The notes below the pieces were generated by a model that was not told the DNA's origin, searched no databases, and saw only the letters and a program-made list of their open reading frames with translations. From contig SHYX01000005.1 of assembly GCA_009692585.1 (NCBI GenBank), forward strand, positions 62,001 to 126,000: a stretch of DNA of 64,000 nt. Direction: 5' to 3'. Position numbers and translations under genes: made by a program. Position 1 is the first letter of the stretch; every line of letters begins with the position of its first letter. This document shows positions 44,181 to 53,452 of this stretch, in pieces. This DNA comes from Myxococcales bacterium. GTDB lineage: Bacteria > Myxococcota > UBA796 > SXON01.

Positions 44181-45590
44181 ATGCGTCCTTGGGCCCTGTT
44201 CGTCCTCCTGCCCGCCTGTGCGGGCACCGCGACCGACATCGCCACCGGCGATCGGGACACGGATCCGGTCTGTGCCGTTCCAACTGGCATTTCGGTGACT
44301 GGCGAGCTGATACCCGGGCGAACGGTGACGCTGGCTCTGGAGGCCGACGGGGATGCCGGGGCCACCGTCTGGACGGCGCAGAGCGGCAGCGACGACGCGG
44401 GCCCCATCGACGCGACCGGAGCCTGGGTCATTCCCGACAGCCTGGCCGTCAACCGCGCGGACGAAGTCGTCGTCATCGCGACCGCGTGCGGTGAAACCGT
44501 CGACGTGTCGCTCGTGGTGGACTGGCCCGAGGCGGAGCGTGTCGTGGTCGTCTACAACCCTGCTGTGGACGGGTCGGAAGCGGTGGCCAACGCCTACGCC
44601 GACTTTCGAGCGATCCCCCCCACCGGACTCTGCCCGGTGACGACGACCGCGGACGCCACCCTGGCCGGGGCCGACTACCCGGCCTTGGTGGACGCCGTGT
44701 TCGCGTGCGTGATGCCGCGCACCCAGTACATCGTCCCCGTCTGGGGGGTGCCCTACAAGGTGTCCGACCGGATCGGCGATCTGGCCTCCCGTGCACCGGT
44801 GACGGTGAGCCTCGACGCGCTGCTCTTCGGTGGGCCCGCGAGCGTCCGGCGCACCGCGGTCGACTACAACCCCGTCTACGTCAGCGGCGACAGCACCACG
44901 GGCGTCTACGGCGACTACAAGGAGGTCGGCCGTCTGCGTCAACGCGAGGACTTCTGGATCGTCGCCCGCATCGACGGTGCCAGCGCGGACGACGCCATCG
45001 CCCTGGTCGAACGAACACGCGCCGCCCAAGACGCAGCCGACGCGGGTACGCTCGATGGCATCGTCTACGTCGACGGCAATCGGGGCGACATCCCCCCTCC
45101 CGCCGACGCGCGCTTCGGGAGCTACGAGTGGGGGGAGTGGAATATGTGGGGCACGCGCGAGGTCTTCGAGGACCTCGCCCTCTACGATGTGGTCTGGGAC
45201 GGCAACAGCGCCGAGTTCGGCACCGAGCCGGCGCCGCTTCAGTGTCCCGACGCGCTGTACTACGCGGGGTGGTACAGCTACAACAACTACAACGATTGCT
45301 TCACGTGGGCCATCGGCGCAATTGGCGGGCACCTCGATTCGTGCTCGGCCTGCGATATCCGCAATCCGGGCACCTGGTCGGGCTCGGCGCTCCTCGACGG
45401 CATCACCGCGACCTTTGGAGCCGTGAACGAGCCCTATGTCGCCGGCATGCCGGAGTACGACCAGTTCTTCTACGCCCTCTTGCAGGGGGCCAACTTCGGG
45501 GAGGCCGCCGTCGAGAGCACGGTGGTGGCGTACTGGATGATGGTGTGGGTCGGCGACCCGCTGTACCGTCCGTACCCCGTGCCTATTTGA
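44181..45590 (+). CDS. TIGR03790-like secreted lipoprotein
   Basis: A 469-residue protein; signal and lipobox MRPWALFVLLPAC. After an Ig-like N-terminal part (GELIPGRTVTLALEADGDAG) comes a large domain that matches my memory of the TIGR03790 family: VVVVYNPAVDGSEAVANAYAD, TQYIVPVWGVPYKVSDRIG, GTLDGIVYVDGNRGD, YYAGWYSYNNYNDCFTWAIGA and YWMMVWVGDPLYRPYP. The family is secreted and has no known function. The start codon abuts the livF stop, so it is very likely the last gene of the transporter operon. It overlaps the convergent OmpA-like gene by 8 bp. Confidence 0.7.
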   Translation: MRPWALFVLLPACAGTATDIATGDRDTDPVCAVPTGISVTGELIPGRTVTLALEADGDAGATVWTAQSGSDDAGPIDATGAWVIPDSLAVNRADEVVVIATACGETVDVSLVVDWPEAERVVVVYNPAVDGSEAVANAYADFRAIPPTGLCPVTTTADATLAGADYPALVDAVFACVMPRTQYIVPVWGVPYKVSDRIGDLASRAPVTVSLDALLFGGPASVRRTAVDYNPVYVSGDSTTGVYGDYKEVGRLRQREDFWIVARIDGASADDAIALVERTRAAQDAADAGTLDGIVYVDGNRGDIPPPADARFGSYEWGEWNMWGTREVFEDLALYDVVWDGNSAEFGTEPAPLQCPDALYYAGWYSYNNYNDCFTWAIGAIGGHLDSCSACDIRNPGTWSGSALLDGITATFGAVNEPYVAGMPEYDQFFYALLQGANFGEAAVESTVVAYWMMVWVGDPLYRPYPVPI

Positions 45591-47238
45591 TCACGAGCTC
45601 CACGCGCCGGTTTTTGGCCTTTCCGGCGGCGGTCTGGTTGGTGTCCATCGGCTTCTGCTCGCCGTAGCCCTTCGGGATCAGGCGGCTGCGATCGACGCCG
45701 CGCGCAACCAGGTAGGCGACCACAGCCTCGGCCCTCCCCTGCGAGAGCGTCAGGTTCTTGGCATCGTTGCCGTCGCCGTCGGTGTGGCCGCCCACCTCGA
45801 TGAGCTTGATTTGCGGATTAGCGAGGATTACCTTGGCGACTTCGTCGAGCAGTGGGTGGCTGCCCGACTTGATGGTGGTCTTGCTGGTGTCGAAGAAGAC
45901 GCTTTCATTCATCTCGATGCGCTGTGCCGTCACCACGACGCGCTTGGGGCAGCCGTCGGAACGGGCGGGATCCTCGCGGGGGTCGCGGGGTTCGGTCGGG
46001 CAGCGATCCTTGCTGTCAGCTACGAGGTCGCCGTCCTGATCGGGGCATCCCGCGCTCTTGGACGGGCCGGCTTCGGCGGGGCAGGCGTCATCGCGGTCGG
46101 CCACGCCGTCCTGGTCGCGATCGGGGCAGCCATCGGTGGCGGCCGGACCAGGTTCGGTCGGACAGCTGTCTTCTCCGTCGGTCACGCCGTCTTTGTCGTT
46201 GTCGGGGTCGGGGCAGCCGTCGCGATCGTCGAAGCCGTCGGTGTCCTCGGCCTGATCCGGGCAGCGGTCGGCGGCATCCAGCACCCCGTCGCTGTCGTTG
46301 TCGGGGTCGGGGCATCCGTCGGTGTCCTTGTAGTTGTCGACATCCTCGGCGCGGTCCTTGCAGGTGTCGAGCTTGTCCTCGATGCCGTCTTTGTCCTTGT
46401 CGGGGGGGGCGCCCCGGTGATAGCCGACGGCGGCCACGAGGCGGAAATCGGGGGCGCCGACGCCGGCGACGACGCCCGTGCCGACCCCGAGCGTCGCGAT
46501 GACGCCGGAATCGTGTGCGTAGGTGCCGTACACGTCGAGCTCGACCGGATTTTTCTGGTAGCTGCCGACGCCTCCGGCCAGCCCGATGTCTCCATTGAGC
46601 TCGACACCCAATCGGAGCTGCTCGTTCAGGAGATAGGCGCCGCCGAGCCCGAAGCCGAGCGTGCTCCCGAAATCGTACGGCCCCAGGGTGGTTGAGGGAG
46701 CCAGGGTGGTGCCGAGATTTGCGTCCACCACCATCGCGTCGCCGAGTCTGGCCTCGACGGCCGCGGTGACCCCGGCCGCGAACCCGCCGAGAGACACGTG
46801 CCCATCGGCACTCCCGGTGGGGAGCGCCAGAAAAGGTTTGAACGCGACCGCAACCGGGGAGTCGTCCAGGCGGAGGACCGGGAGCAGGCCGCCGATGCGG
46901 ATGTCCCCGAACGCGAAACCCTCGAAGTCTTCACCGGGCGCGGCCACCACCGGGAACATCGGCAGGTCGAGGTCCAGACGCACGATGCTCCCGATGGTAT
47001 ACCCGCCCCCCAGTCGCAAGCCGAACTGGTCGCTCACGTAGGAGACTGGGCCATCAGCCGTGATGGCGACGATCGGATTGTGGGCGTAGACCAACTGGAG
47101 GCCGCCGTAGAAGTCGCCTGGGACGCCGATCGTGGGGGATTCGACCTGGAGGCCGCCCTGACCATCCAGGGTGGAGCCCGCGGGGTCGTAGGTTTCGGCG
47201 TCGACGGCGAGCGCGGCGTGGGCGAGCAGCAGGAGCAT
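45583..47238 (-). CDS. OmpA-family outer-membrane protein with thrombospondin type 3 repeats
   Basis: A 551-residue protein: signal MLLLLAHAALAVDA, an N-terminal domain of about 260 residues with amphipathic beta strands typical of a small outer-membrane barrel, then five calcium-binding TSP3-type repeats (DKDKDGIEDKLDTCKD, DNDSDGVLDAADRCPD and similar, residues about 285-415), and a C-terminal OmpA peptidoglycan-binding domain (VFFDTSKTTIKSGSHPLLDEVA, VGGHTDGDGND, LSQGRAEAVVAYL, GYGEQKP, KNRRVELVIK). It links the outer membrane to peptidoglycan, and it is common in Myxococcota. Confidence 0.92.
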   Translation of the reverse strand: MLLLLAHAALAVDAETYDPAGSTLDGQGGLQVESPTIGVPGDFYGGLQLVYAHNPIVAITADGPVSYVSDQFGLRLGGGYTIGSIVRLDLDLPMFPVVAAPGEDFEGFAFGDIRIGGLLPVLRLDDSPVAVAFKPFLALPTGSADGHVSLGGFAAGVTAAVEARLGDAMVVDANLGTTLAPSTTLGPYDFGSTLGFGLGGAYLLNEQLRLGVELNGDIGLAGGVGSYQKNPVELDVYGTYAHDSGVIATLGVGTGVVAGVGAPDFRLVAAVGYHRGAPPDKDKDGIEDKLDTCKDRAEDVDNYKDTDGCPDPDNDSDGVLDAADRCPDQAEDTDGFDDRDGCPDPDNDKDGVTDGEDSCPTEPGPAATDGCPDRDQDGVADRDDACPAEAGPSKSAGCPDQDGDLVADSKDRCPTEPRDPREDPARSDGCPKRVVVTAQRIEMNESVFFDTSKTTIKSGSHPLLDEVAKVILANPQIKLIEVGGHTDGDGNDAKNLTLSQGRAEAVVAYLVARGVDRSRLIPKGYGEQKPMDTNQTAAGKAKNRRVELVIK

Positions 47239-47266
47239 GGCGGTCTCGGAGTCCGGTTAGGCTAAC

Positions 47267-49597
47267 TCATCTGACTGGCGGCAGGTCGAAGCTGGGATCG
47301 GGAACGGGGGGGTGCCTCAGGGCAATGCCGGCGACCCCGGCGGAGTTCGCTTTCCGGCGCGCGAGCACCATCACCACGCCGACCTCGACCCGCTCTGCCC
47401 CGGCATCGTTCGGCAGCACGGCGCCGGTGACCCGGGACCACCCCACCGAGATGGTCGCGGTGCCGACGGCTGCGGTCGGGGGCACCGTCACCGCGAACCA
47501 CTCGTCGATGCTCCATCCCGGCCGCCAGTCCCACATGCTGAACAGCCCCGCGTGTGGTGCCGCTCGCGACTCGGCGATCTGGCCGGCTCGGTCGAGCTGC
47601 GCCACCAGGGTGAGCGGTTCGGTCAGCGCCTGCTCGGCGCGCCACCGGCAGGACACCCAGACTGGCTCGCCCGGCGTCACCTCGGCCAGATCTATCTCAC
47701 AGCCGAGCAGCGAGACCGCTCCCCACCGCGCCAGCGCCGGGCTGCTGTCGGGGCGTTGAATGGTCTCCAACCACACTCGCCGGCGCTCGGCGTAGCGCCC
47801 GCGCACCGCCCCGTACCACGACCGCAGCGCCGTTTGTCGTGAGGCGAGGTCACCCGGCTGGCTGGGGATCGACTTGTCTTCCAGCGGGTCGTTGCCGAGC
47901 TCAAAATGCTGGTCGGGCTGGTCGCCGTAATGGTCGATGACCTTGTCCAATCCCGTCCGGCTGGCGAGGCACCGGTGGGAGCGCCAGCAGGCATGGAACA
48001 AGGTGCGGCCCTCGGGGGCCGGCGCGAGCAACGACGCGCCCCGAGGTGTCCGCCCCGTGGATGACGCGCCGAGAAGGTCCAACACCGTGGGCAGCACGTC
48101 GATCTGCTGCCGGTTCCCGGTGATGACGCCGGTCTGACCGGCAAGGACACCGGGCCCCCAGATGACCGCCGGGACGTGGAGTCCCTCTTCGTAGATGGTC
48201 AGATCGTGCTGGGAACGGCCGTGTTCCCCGAAGCCTTCCCCGTGGTCGCCCAGGACGAAAAATACGGTGTCGTCGACGAGCCCGCGCTCTTGATACCCCT
48301 GCACGAGCCGCCCGAGGAAGTCGTCCACGTAGCGGACGGCGTTGAGGTAACGTTCGAGCCGGCCGCCGACGCCCGGAAAGTCCAGGAGCGCCCAGTGGGA
48401 GGGCAGCGCGTAGTCGTGATGCGACGCCAGCGTCAGATAGGTCGCGAAGAACGGACGATCGCGCTCCTGCGATGACCATTCCAGCCCCGGTGCCAACATC
48501 GCGCGGTCGTCGATGCCCAGGTAGTTGCTGCGCTCCCAGGTGCGTTGGGCGAGGCTCTCCTGCGCGCGGAAGCGCTCGAAACCCATCTCGTGCACCAGGT
48601 CGAGGCGGTCCTCGAAGTCACCGCGGGCGGGTTGAAAAAATGCGGTCCGGTAGCCCCGTTCGCGAAGGAGCGCCGGCAAGCACCGGTCCGGGAGGCCCCC
48701 CGGGCGCGCCTCGTCCGCGTCGCCTACGGGCTCGGGCCAGTCCCCGCAGAGCGTGCTCACCAGCGCCTTGGTGGTGTGGGGAACCACCGCGGTCATCGAT
48801 TCGACCTTCAGCCCCTCGGCCGCCAGGCGGGCCAGGTTCGGCGTGGTCTTGACGGTGGGGTCGTGTAGCGTCGTGTGGCGCGCGCCGACGCTCTCGAGGA
48901 GCACGACCACGACGTTGTGGGGCCGGCTGGGGCTGGCGATTCGGAGCGGCGCCAGGTCTGCGGGGTCGGGCGCGACCCGGACGTCGTCCCGCCGGTTGAG
49001 GGCCTCGCGCACCAGCGCGACCGCGAGCGTCTTCTGCAGCGGTCGCACCTCGCGGCTGGTGGCGAAGCGGCCGACGCTGCCGTTGAGGATGGCCGGGTAC
49101 AGGACCACGACGGCCAGTCGCGTCCACCACCGACGTTCGGTGCGTGCCGGAGTCCACCCGAGGGCGACGAAGCTCGCCGCGCAAATACCGGTGAGAGCGG
49201 CCCATTGTCCGCCGGTGACCTCGCTCCCGACCACCGGCCAGACTCGGCTGAACTCGGACAGCGCGTACTCCGCGCTGTCAAGGTCGGCGCGGCCCCCGGT
49301 GACGTCGAAGAACAGCAGATCCAGCAGCGAGGCGAGGAGGATCACCGCCACGACGACGTGGCCCACGACGCGGACGACCAACCGGGTGTAGCGGCCCGGA
49401 AGCCGGGAGGTGAAGAGCACGACGGCGGCGAACACACCCCAGAACTCAGCCTCCGCGAGCTGCACGAGCACCGCGTCGTCGGGCCAGCGCACGCGGTCGA
49501 GCTGCGTCAACAGCCACACGCGCATGCCGGCCAGGCACACGAACGGGTAGACGACCATGGCGCCGACTGCCCACACTTCGGCGGCGGTTGGCGTCAT
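47267..49597 (-). CDS. LtaS-like membrane phosphotransferase (alkaline-phosphatase fold)
   Basis: A 776-residue protein: about five transmembrane helices in the first 220 residues, then an extracellular catalytic domain of the sulfatase/LtaS superfamily: VVVVLLESVGARHTTLHDP (metal Glu), VVPHTTKALVSTLCGDWPEP with a likely Thr nucleophile in HTTKAL, and FFVLGDHGEGFGEHGRSQHD (metal Asp/His). A C-terminal beta domain of about 170 residues (from about residue 600) is additional to LtaS. It probably moves a phosphorus-containing group onto envelope glycans or lipids. ATG 49597 is chosen because the first helix follows it closely. Confidence 0.8.
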   Translation of the reverse strand: MTPTAAEVWAVGAMVVYPFVCLAGMRVWLLTQLDRVRWPDDAVLVQLAEAEFWGVFAAVVLFTSRLPGRYTRLVVRVVGHVVVAVILLASLLDLLFFDVTGGRADLDSAEYALSEFSRVWPVVGSEVTGGQWAALTGICAASFVALGWTPARTERRWWTRLAVVVLYPAILNGSVGRFATSREVRPLQKTLAVALVREALNRRDDVRVAPDPADLAPLRIASPSRPHNVVVVLLESVGARHTTLHDPTVKTTPNLARLAAEGLKVESMTAVVPHTTKALVSTLCGDWPEPVGDADEARPGGLPDRCLPALLRERGYRTAFFQPARGDFEDRLDLVHEMGFERFRAQESLAQRTWERSNYLGIDDRAMLAPGLEWSSQERDRPFFATYLTLASHHDYALPSHWALLDFPGVGGRLERYLNAVRYVDDFLGRLVQGYQERGLVDDTVFFVLGDHGEGFGEHGRSQHDLTIYEEGLHVPAVIWGPGVLAGQTGVITGNRQQIDVLPTVLDLLGASSTGRTPRGASLLAPAPEGRTLFHACWRSHRCLASRTGLDKVIDHYGDQPDQHFELGNDPLEDKSIPSQPGDLASRQTALRSWYGAVRGRYAERRRVWLETIQRPDSSPALARWGAVSLLGCEIDLAEVTPGEPVWVSCRWRAEQALTEPLTLVAQLDRAGQIAESRAAPHAGLFSMWDWRPGWSIDEWFAVTVPPTAAVGTATISVGWSRVTGAVLPNDAGAERVEVGVVMVLARRKANSAGVAGIALRHPPVPDPSFDLPPVR

Positions 49598-49682
49598 CCG
49601 GTCGAAGTGGCGAAAGAATCCCAACGACGCCGCCCGAGCTCTGCCGCGTAACCGACCGATGGGGTGGTGGTTACAAAGGGCG

Positions 49683-50705
49683 ATGCACCTCCTGGTCGGC
49701 AACCCCACGGCCCAGTCCGGGCGCACCGCGGGGCGGATCGATGACGCTCGCGCGTTGTTGTGGGCCGCGTCGGTGCACCACGACTTCCTCGCGACGTTGC
49801 CGGCGGGGGCCACGGTGGCGGCCACCGCCGCCGCGGTGGCCAGCGGGAAGTACAGCGTCGTGATTGCCATGGGCGGTGACGGCACGTTCGCCGAGGTGGC
49901 CAAGGGGCTCTTACGGGCAGGCGGCACCGTGCCGATGGCGATGTTGCCCACCGGCACCGCGAATGACCAGGGCAAGTCCTTCGGGCTCGAGAGCGGCGAC
50001 GCCGACCTGGCTCGGAACGTGCGGGTGATCGCTGAGGGTCACACGGTCCCCCTGGACGGAGGCCGCATCCACGCCTTCGACACCTTTGATCAGGCGCTCG
50101 GCGACGACTGGTTCTTCGACAGCGCCGGCTGGGGTTTCTCGGCGCTCGTCCTGCGGATGCGCAACGAGGACCGCCGTCTCGTCGCCGGGGTGCCCATCTT
50201 GCGCGAATTGTATCGGGATCAGGCCGTCTACGCCGGGGCGATCCTGCGTGCCTTCGCGCTGGCCGCGGTGCACGAGCAGCCCTTCGAAGCGGAGGTGACC
50301 ACAGCGGCTGGCACCGTCTACTACGAGGGCGTCACCGATCTGATCGTGAAGAACACGCGGATCTATGCCGGGGCCTGGGTGCTCGACCCTACCGCCAGTC
50401 CCGAGGACGGCGAGATGGAGCTTGTGCCCTTCCGGGGGCGGGACGAGATGCTCGCGCGTGGCGTCATGGATCACCAGGAAGTGCCGCTGAATGCCGAGCA
50501 CTTCGCCGCGGTGGGGGTGGAGCTGACGCCCGCGCTCCGGTCGTCGACCTTCGATATCCGGTTGCTCCCGCGCCCCATGGCCCAGCCCGTGGAGGCGCAG
50601 ATCGATGGGGAGGAGTGGCTTCGCGCCGAACGGTATCGCGTCGAGGTGGTCCGCCACGCGCTGCGCCTGGTCGTGCCCGCGGGGCTGGACGGGTCGGCGG
50701 GGTGA
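49683..50705 (+). CDS. Diacylglycerol/lipid kinase family protein
   Basis: A 340-residue protein of the DagK/YegS/sphingosine kinase family. N-terminal ATP-binding domain: LLVGNPTAQSGRTAG, VVIAMGGDGTFAEVAKGLL and MLPTGTANDQGKSFG (the PTGTxND motif); C-terminal beta domain with VTDLIVKNTRIYAGAW and AQIDGEEW. It phosphorylates a membrane lipid such as diacylglycerol. ATG 49683 begins exactly at the first beta strand. It is divergent from the LtaS-like gene (85 bp), a meaningful pairing because LtaS-type enzymes release diacylglycerol that DagK recycles in Gram-positives; the parallel here is inference. Confidence 0.85.
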   Translation: MHLLVGNPTAQSGRTAGRIDDARALLWAASVHHDFLATLPAGATVAATAAAVASGKYSVVIAMGGDGTFAEVAKGLLRAGGTVPMAMLPTGTANDQGKSFGLESGDADLARNVRVIAEGHTVPLDGGRIHAFDTFDQALGDDWFFDSAGWGFSALVLRMRNEDRRLVAGVPILRELYRDQAVYAGAILRAFALAAVHEQPFEAEVTTAAGTVYYEGVTDLIVKNTRIYAGAWVLDPTASPEDGEMELVPFRGRDEMLARGVMDHQEVPLNAEHFAAVGVELTPALRSSTFDIRLLPRPMAQPVEAQIDGEEWLRAERYRVEVVRHALRLVVPAGLDGSAG

Positions 50706-50708
50706 CCG

Positions 50709-51503
50709 CTAACGCCGCGGTTGGGGCCAGGTCTTCGGGCTACGATTGGCCCCCGGTGGCAGCTTCCCGGCCGCGCGGGCCTGCTCCATGAGCACCTCCT
50801 GGGGAATGTGCTCCGGGAAGAACTGGTACCACGCCTCGCCGAAGACCTTGAAGTCCGGACGCTTCTTGTTGCTCAGCGCCTCCTGCAGCGCCACCAGCCC
50901 CGCGTGCTTCGGCAGCGACGCCAGTCCGCGCCCCACGACCTTCAGGGCTGCGTCCCGGCGCTTGGCTTCGTTGAGGATGTAGGCCCATACCGCCCAGAAC
51001 ATCACTTCCCTCGACCCCACCGACTCCGCCTTGCCGAGGACCACGACGGCCTGGTCGGTGTTGTTTTCCCGGTGGTGGACGCAGGCCAGCAAGGTACGTG
51101 ATCGCCAGTCCCGGCTCCAGGACTTCTCCAACTCGGTCTTGGCGTCGGCGAACTTGCTCTTGGCGGCCGTGATCTGGCGCTGCATCAGCATCGAGCAGGC
51201 CTCCAGATAGTCGACAGCGCCGACCTGCGCGTGAATCTGCGCTTCGACGAGGACCTGCCACCGGCCGAGCGGGAGCGCGGTGCGGAGCGTCTCCCGAGCG
51301 CCCGCCATGTTGCCGGCCTGAAGCTGCGACATCGCGGCCATGGCGATCGCCTCGACCTTCTTCCCCGTCCGCCGCGCGAGGATGAACCACACCGCGGCCA
51401 TGGCGATCAACGCAGGGACGACGCCCGCGATCCAGCCGGCGGCGTAAAATCCGATCGCAAACGCAACGAGGGCGGCGCCGCCGGCGATGAGCAGGTTGAC
51501 CAT
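50709..51503 (-). CDS. Membrane-anchored helical-repeat (TPR-like) protein
   Basis: A 264-residue protein with two N-terminal helices (LLIAGGAALVAFAIGFYAAGWIAG and VVPALIAMAAVWFIL) and a cytoplasmic helical body with TPR-like repeats (AMAAMSQLQAGNMAGARETLRTAL, FADAKTELEKSWSRDWRSRTLLACVHH, WAVWAYILNEAKRRDAALKVVGRGLASLP). The C-terminus is basic and proline-rich. It is probably a scaffold; its partners are unknown. It is convergent with the lipid kinase gene, with three bases between. Confidence 0.65.
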   Translation of the reverse strand: MVNLLIAGGAALVAFAIGFYAAGWIAGVVPALIAMAAVWFILARRTGKKVEAIAMAAMSQLQAGNMAGARETLRTALPLGRWQVLVEAQIHAQVGAVDYLEACSMLMQRQITAAKSKFADAKTELEKSWSRDWRSRTLLACVHHRENNTDQAVVVLGKAESVGSREVMFWAVWAYILNEAKRRDAALKVVGRGLASLPKHAGLVALQEALSNKKRPDFKVFGEAWYQFFPEHIPQEVLMEQARAAGKLPPGANRSPKTWPQPRR

Positions 51504-51568
51504 GCGCGGCCGGTGCTATCACGCGCCAAGGGCACGGCGTTGCCAACCGACGTCGCCCCGAGGGGGAC

Positions 51569-52177
<609 letters not shown>

Positions 52178-52274
52178 CGCGGGAAGCTCACTGACCGTAG
52201 GCTAGCACGTTGGCCGCTGAGGTGCCGCCGAGGTGCCGCCAGGGTTCGCAGGGAGTCGTTACCGATGTCGCGCC

Positions 52275-52333
52275 GCGGCTCCCTGATCGATGAAACGCGC
52301 CTGCGTCACGGGGACTGCCCGTTTCTGGTTATC
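52275..52333 (+). repeat. Repeated element, copy A
   Basis: Shares GCGGCTCCC...ATGAAAC at its left end and CCCGTTTCTGGTTA at its right end with copy C at 54513-54700. It lies directly before the ferredoxin start, so it may carry or replace that gene's promoter; TTATCT at 52329-52334 resembles a -10 and is seven bases before the GTG at 52342. Confidence 0.4.
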
Positions 52334-52335
52334 TC

Positions 52336-52782
52336 TTGCCGGTGGAACCCGGACGCTTCCCCACGCTCGATCCGGCCCGGTGCGTGCCGTGCGGCCTCTG
52401 CGAGGTCGCCTGCGTGTCGGCACGCTTCAGCCTCGCCGGCCTGCGGCCCGAGGACCCGATCGTGTTGGAGCAACGACGGCTTCGGGTGCGGGACCAGGCG
52501 GGCGTTCCGAAGCTGGACGTCTGCGTCCACTGCGCCGAGCGGCCCTGCGTCGCCGTCTGCCCCCATCACGCGCTGGTGGTCTTTCCCAACGGTCGCGTCG
52601 ACCTCGTCGCGGATCGGTGCACCGGGTGTGGTCAGTGCATCGCCGCCTGCGACTATGGCGCGATCCGGCGCGTCAGTCGGCTGGACGTCGCCCAGAAGTG
52701 CGACGGCTGCGCGCCGCTCGGGCATCTCCCGGCCTGTATCCCCGCCTGTCCGTCGGGGGCGCTTTCGCTGGTGGTGCGATAA
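52336..52782 (+). CDS. Polyferredoxin-type electron-transfer protein with four 4Fe-4S motifs
   Basis: A 148-residue protein (TTG 52336, or GTG 52342). Four Cys clusters are arranged as in HycB/DmsB/AOR-associated iron-sulfur subunits: CVPCGLCEVACV (residues 15-26), CVHCAERPCVAVCP (near 63), CTGCGQCIAACDYGAI (near 95) and CDGCAPLGHLPACIPACPSGAL (given in part; near 120). It would pass electrons to or from a partner oxidoreductase in the cytosol. The only neighbour in the same direction is the CcmP-like shell protein nine bases downstream; no catalytic partner is in the window. Confidence 0.85.
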   Translation: MPVEPGRFPTLDPARCVPCGLCEVACVSARFSLAGLRPEDPIVLEQRRLRVRDQAGVPKLDVCVHCAERPCVAVCPHHALVVFPNGRVDLVADRCTGCGQCIAACDYGAIRRVSRLDVAQKCDGCAPLGHLPACIPACPSGALSLVVR

Positions 52783-52791
52783 CGAGGCGCC

Positions 52792-53436
52792 ATGGCCATC
52801 GAGCTTCGTTGCTTCACCTACATCGACGTCCTCCAGTCGCAGACGGCCTCGTTCCTGGCCACGGTCAGCCGCGGGTACATGCCGCTGGAACGGCAGGCGG
52901 CCGTCTTTTTCGAGGTGGCGCCGGGCATGGACATCAACGTCGTCACCGACATTGCGCTCAAGCGCACCTCCTGCACGCCTGGAATGCAGATCGTGGAGCG
53001 GCAGTTCGGCTGTCTTCAGCTCCAGCACGATGACCAGGGACAGATCCGCGCCGCGGGCGAGGCCGTGCTGGAGACCCTGGGCCTCAAAGAGAGCGATCGC
53101 CTGCGCCCCCGACTGGTCAGCGCCCAGACCATCACCGGCGTCCACGGCTACCACGCCCAGCTGACCAACCGCATGCGGCACGGCAACTTCCTGGACGAAG
53201 GGCGCACGCTGTACGTGCTGGAGTGCCACCCGGCCGGCTATGCGCTGATTGCTGCGAACGAGGCCGAGAAAGCCGCGCACGTCGACATCCTCGAGGTCGT
53301 GTCGTTCGGAGCCTTCGGCCGCCTGTACCTGGGCGGTGGCGAAGAAGAGATCAAGTGCGCCGCGGCGGCCGCGATCGCGGTGCTGGAGTCGATCGATGGC
53401 CGGCCCAACGAAGGACCGGGCGCCAGCTTCTACTAG
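52792..53436 (+). CDS. Tandem-domain bacterial microcompartment shell protein, CcmP-like
   Basis: A 214-residue protein. From memory it can be laid against cyanobacterial CcmP without gaps through the first 70 residues: both begin xxELRxxxYxDxLQ, keep EVAPGMDIN (EISPGIEIN) and DIALK, and share Glu69-Arg70, the pair that gates the CcmP pore (IVERQFG here). The first BMC domain is about residues 20-105, the second about 115-205, with AANEAEKAAHVDILEV and FGAFGRLYLGG strongly conserved. Such proteins form stacked pseudohexameric trimers in shells. No BMC-H, BMC-P, Rubisco or other shell gene lies in the window. It is in an operon with the ferredoxin. Confidence 0.8.
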   Translation: MAIELRCFTYIDVLQSQTASFLATVSRGYMPLERQAAVFFEVAPGMDINVVTDIALKRTSCTPGMQIVERQFGCLQLQHDDQGQIRAAGEAVLETLGLKESDRLRPRLVSAQTITGVHGYHAQLTNRMRHGNFLDEGRTLYVLECHPAGYALIAANEAEKAAHVDILEVVSFGAFGRLYLGGGEEEIKCAAAAAIAVLESIDGRPNEGPGASFY

Positions 53437-53452
53437 GTTGGTTGCCGACGGC

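Noticed and set aside
52336..53436. Carboxysome locus
   Set aside because: Apart from the CcmP-like protein there is no Rubisco, CcmK/L/M/N, CsoS or carbonic anhydrase gene in the window.
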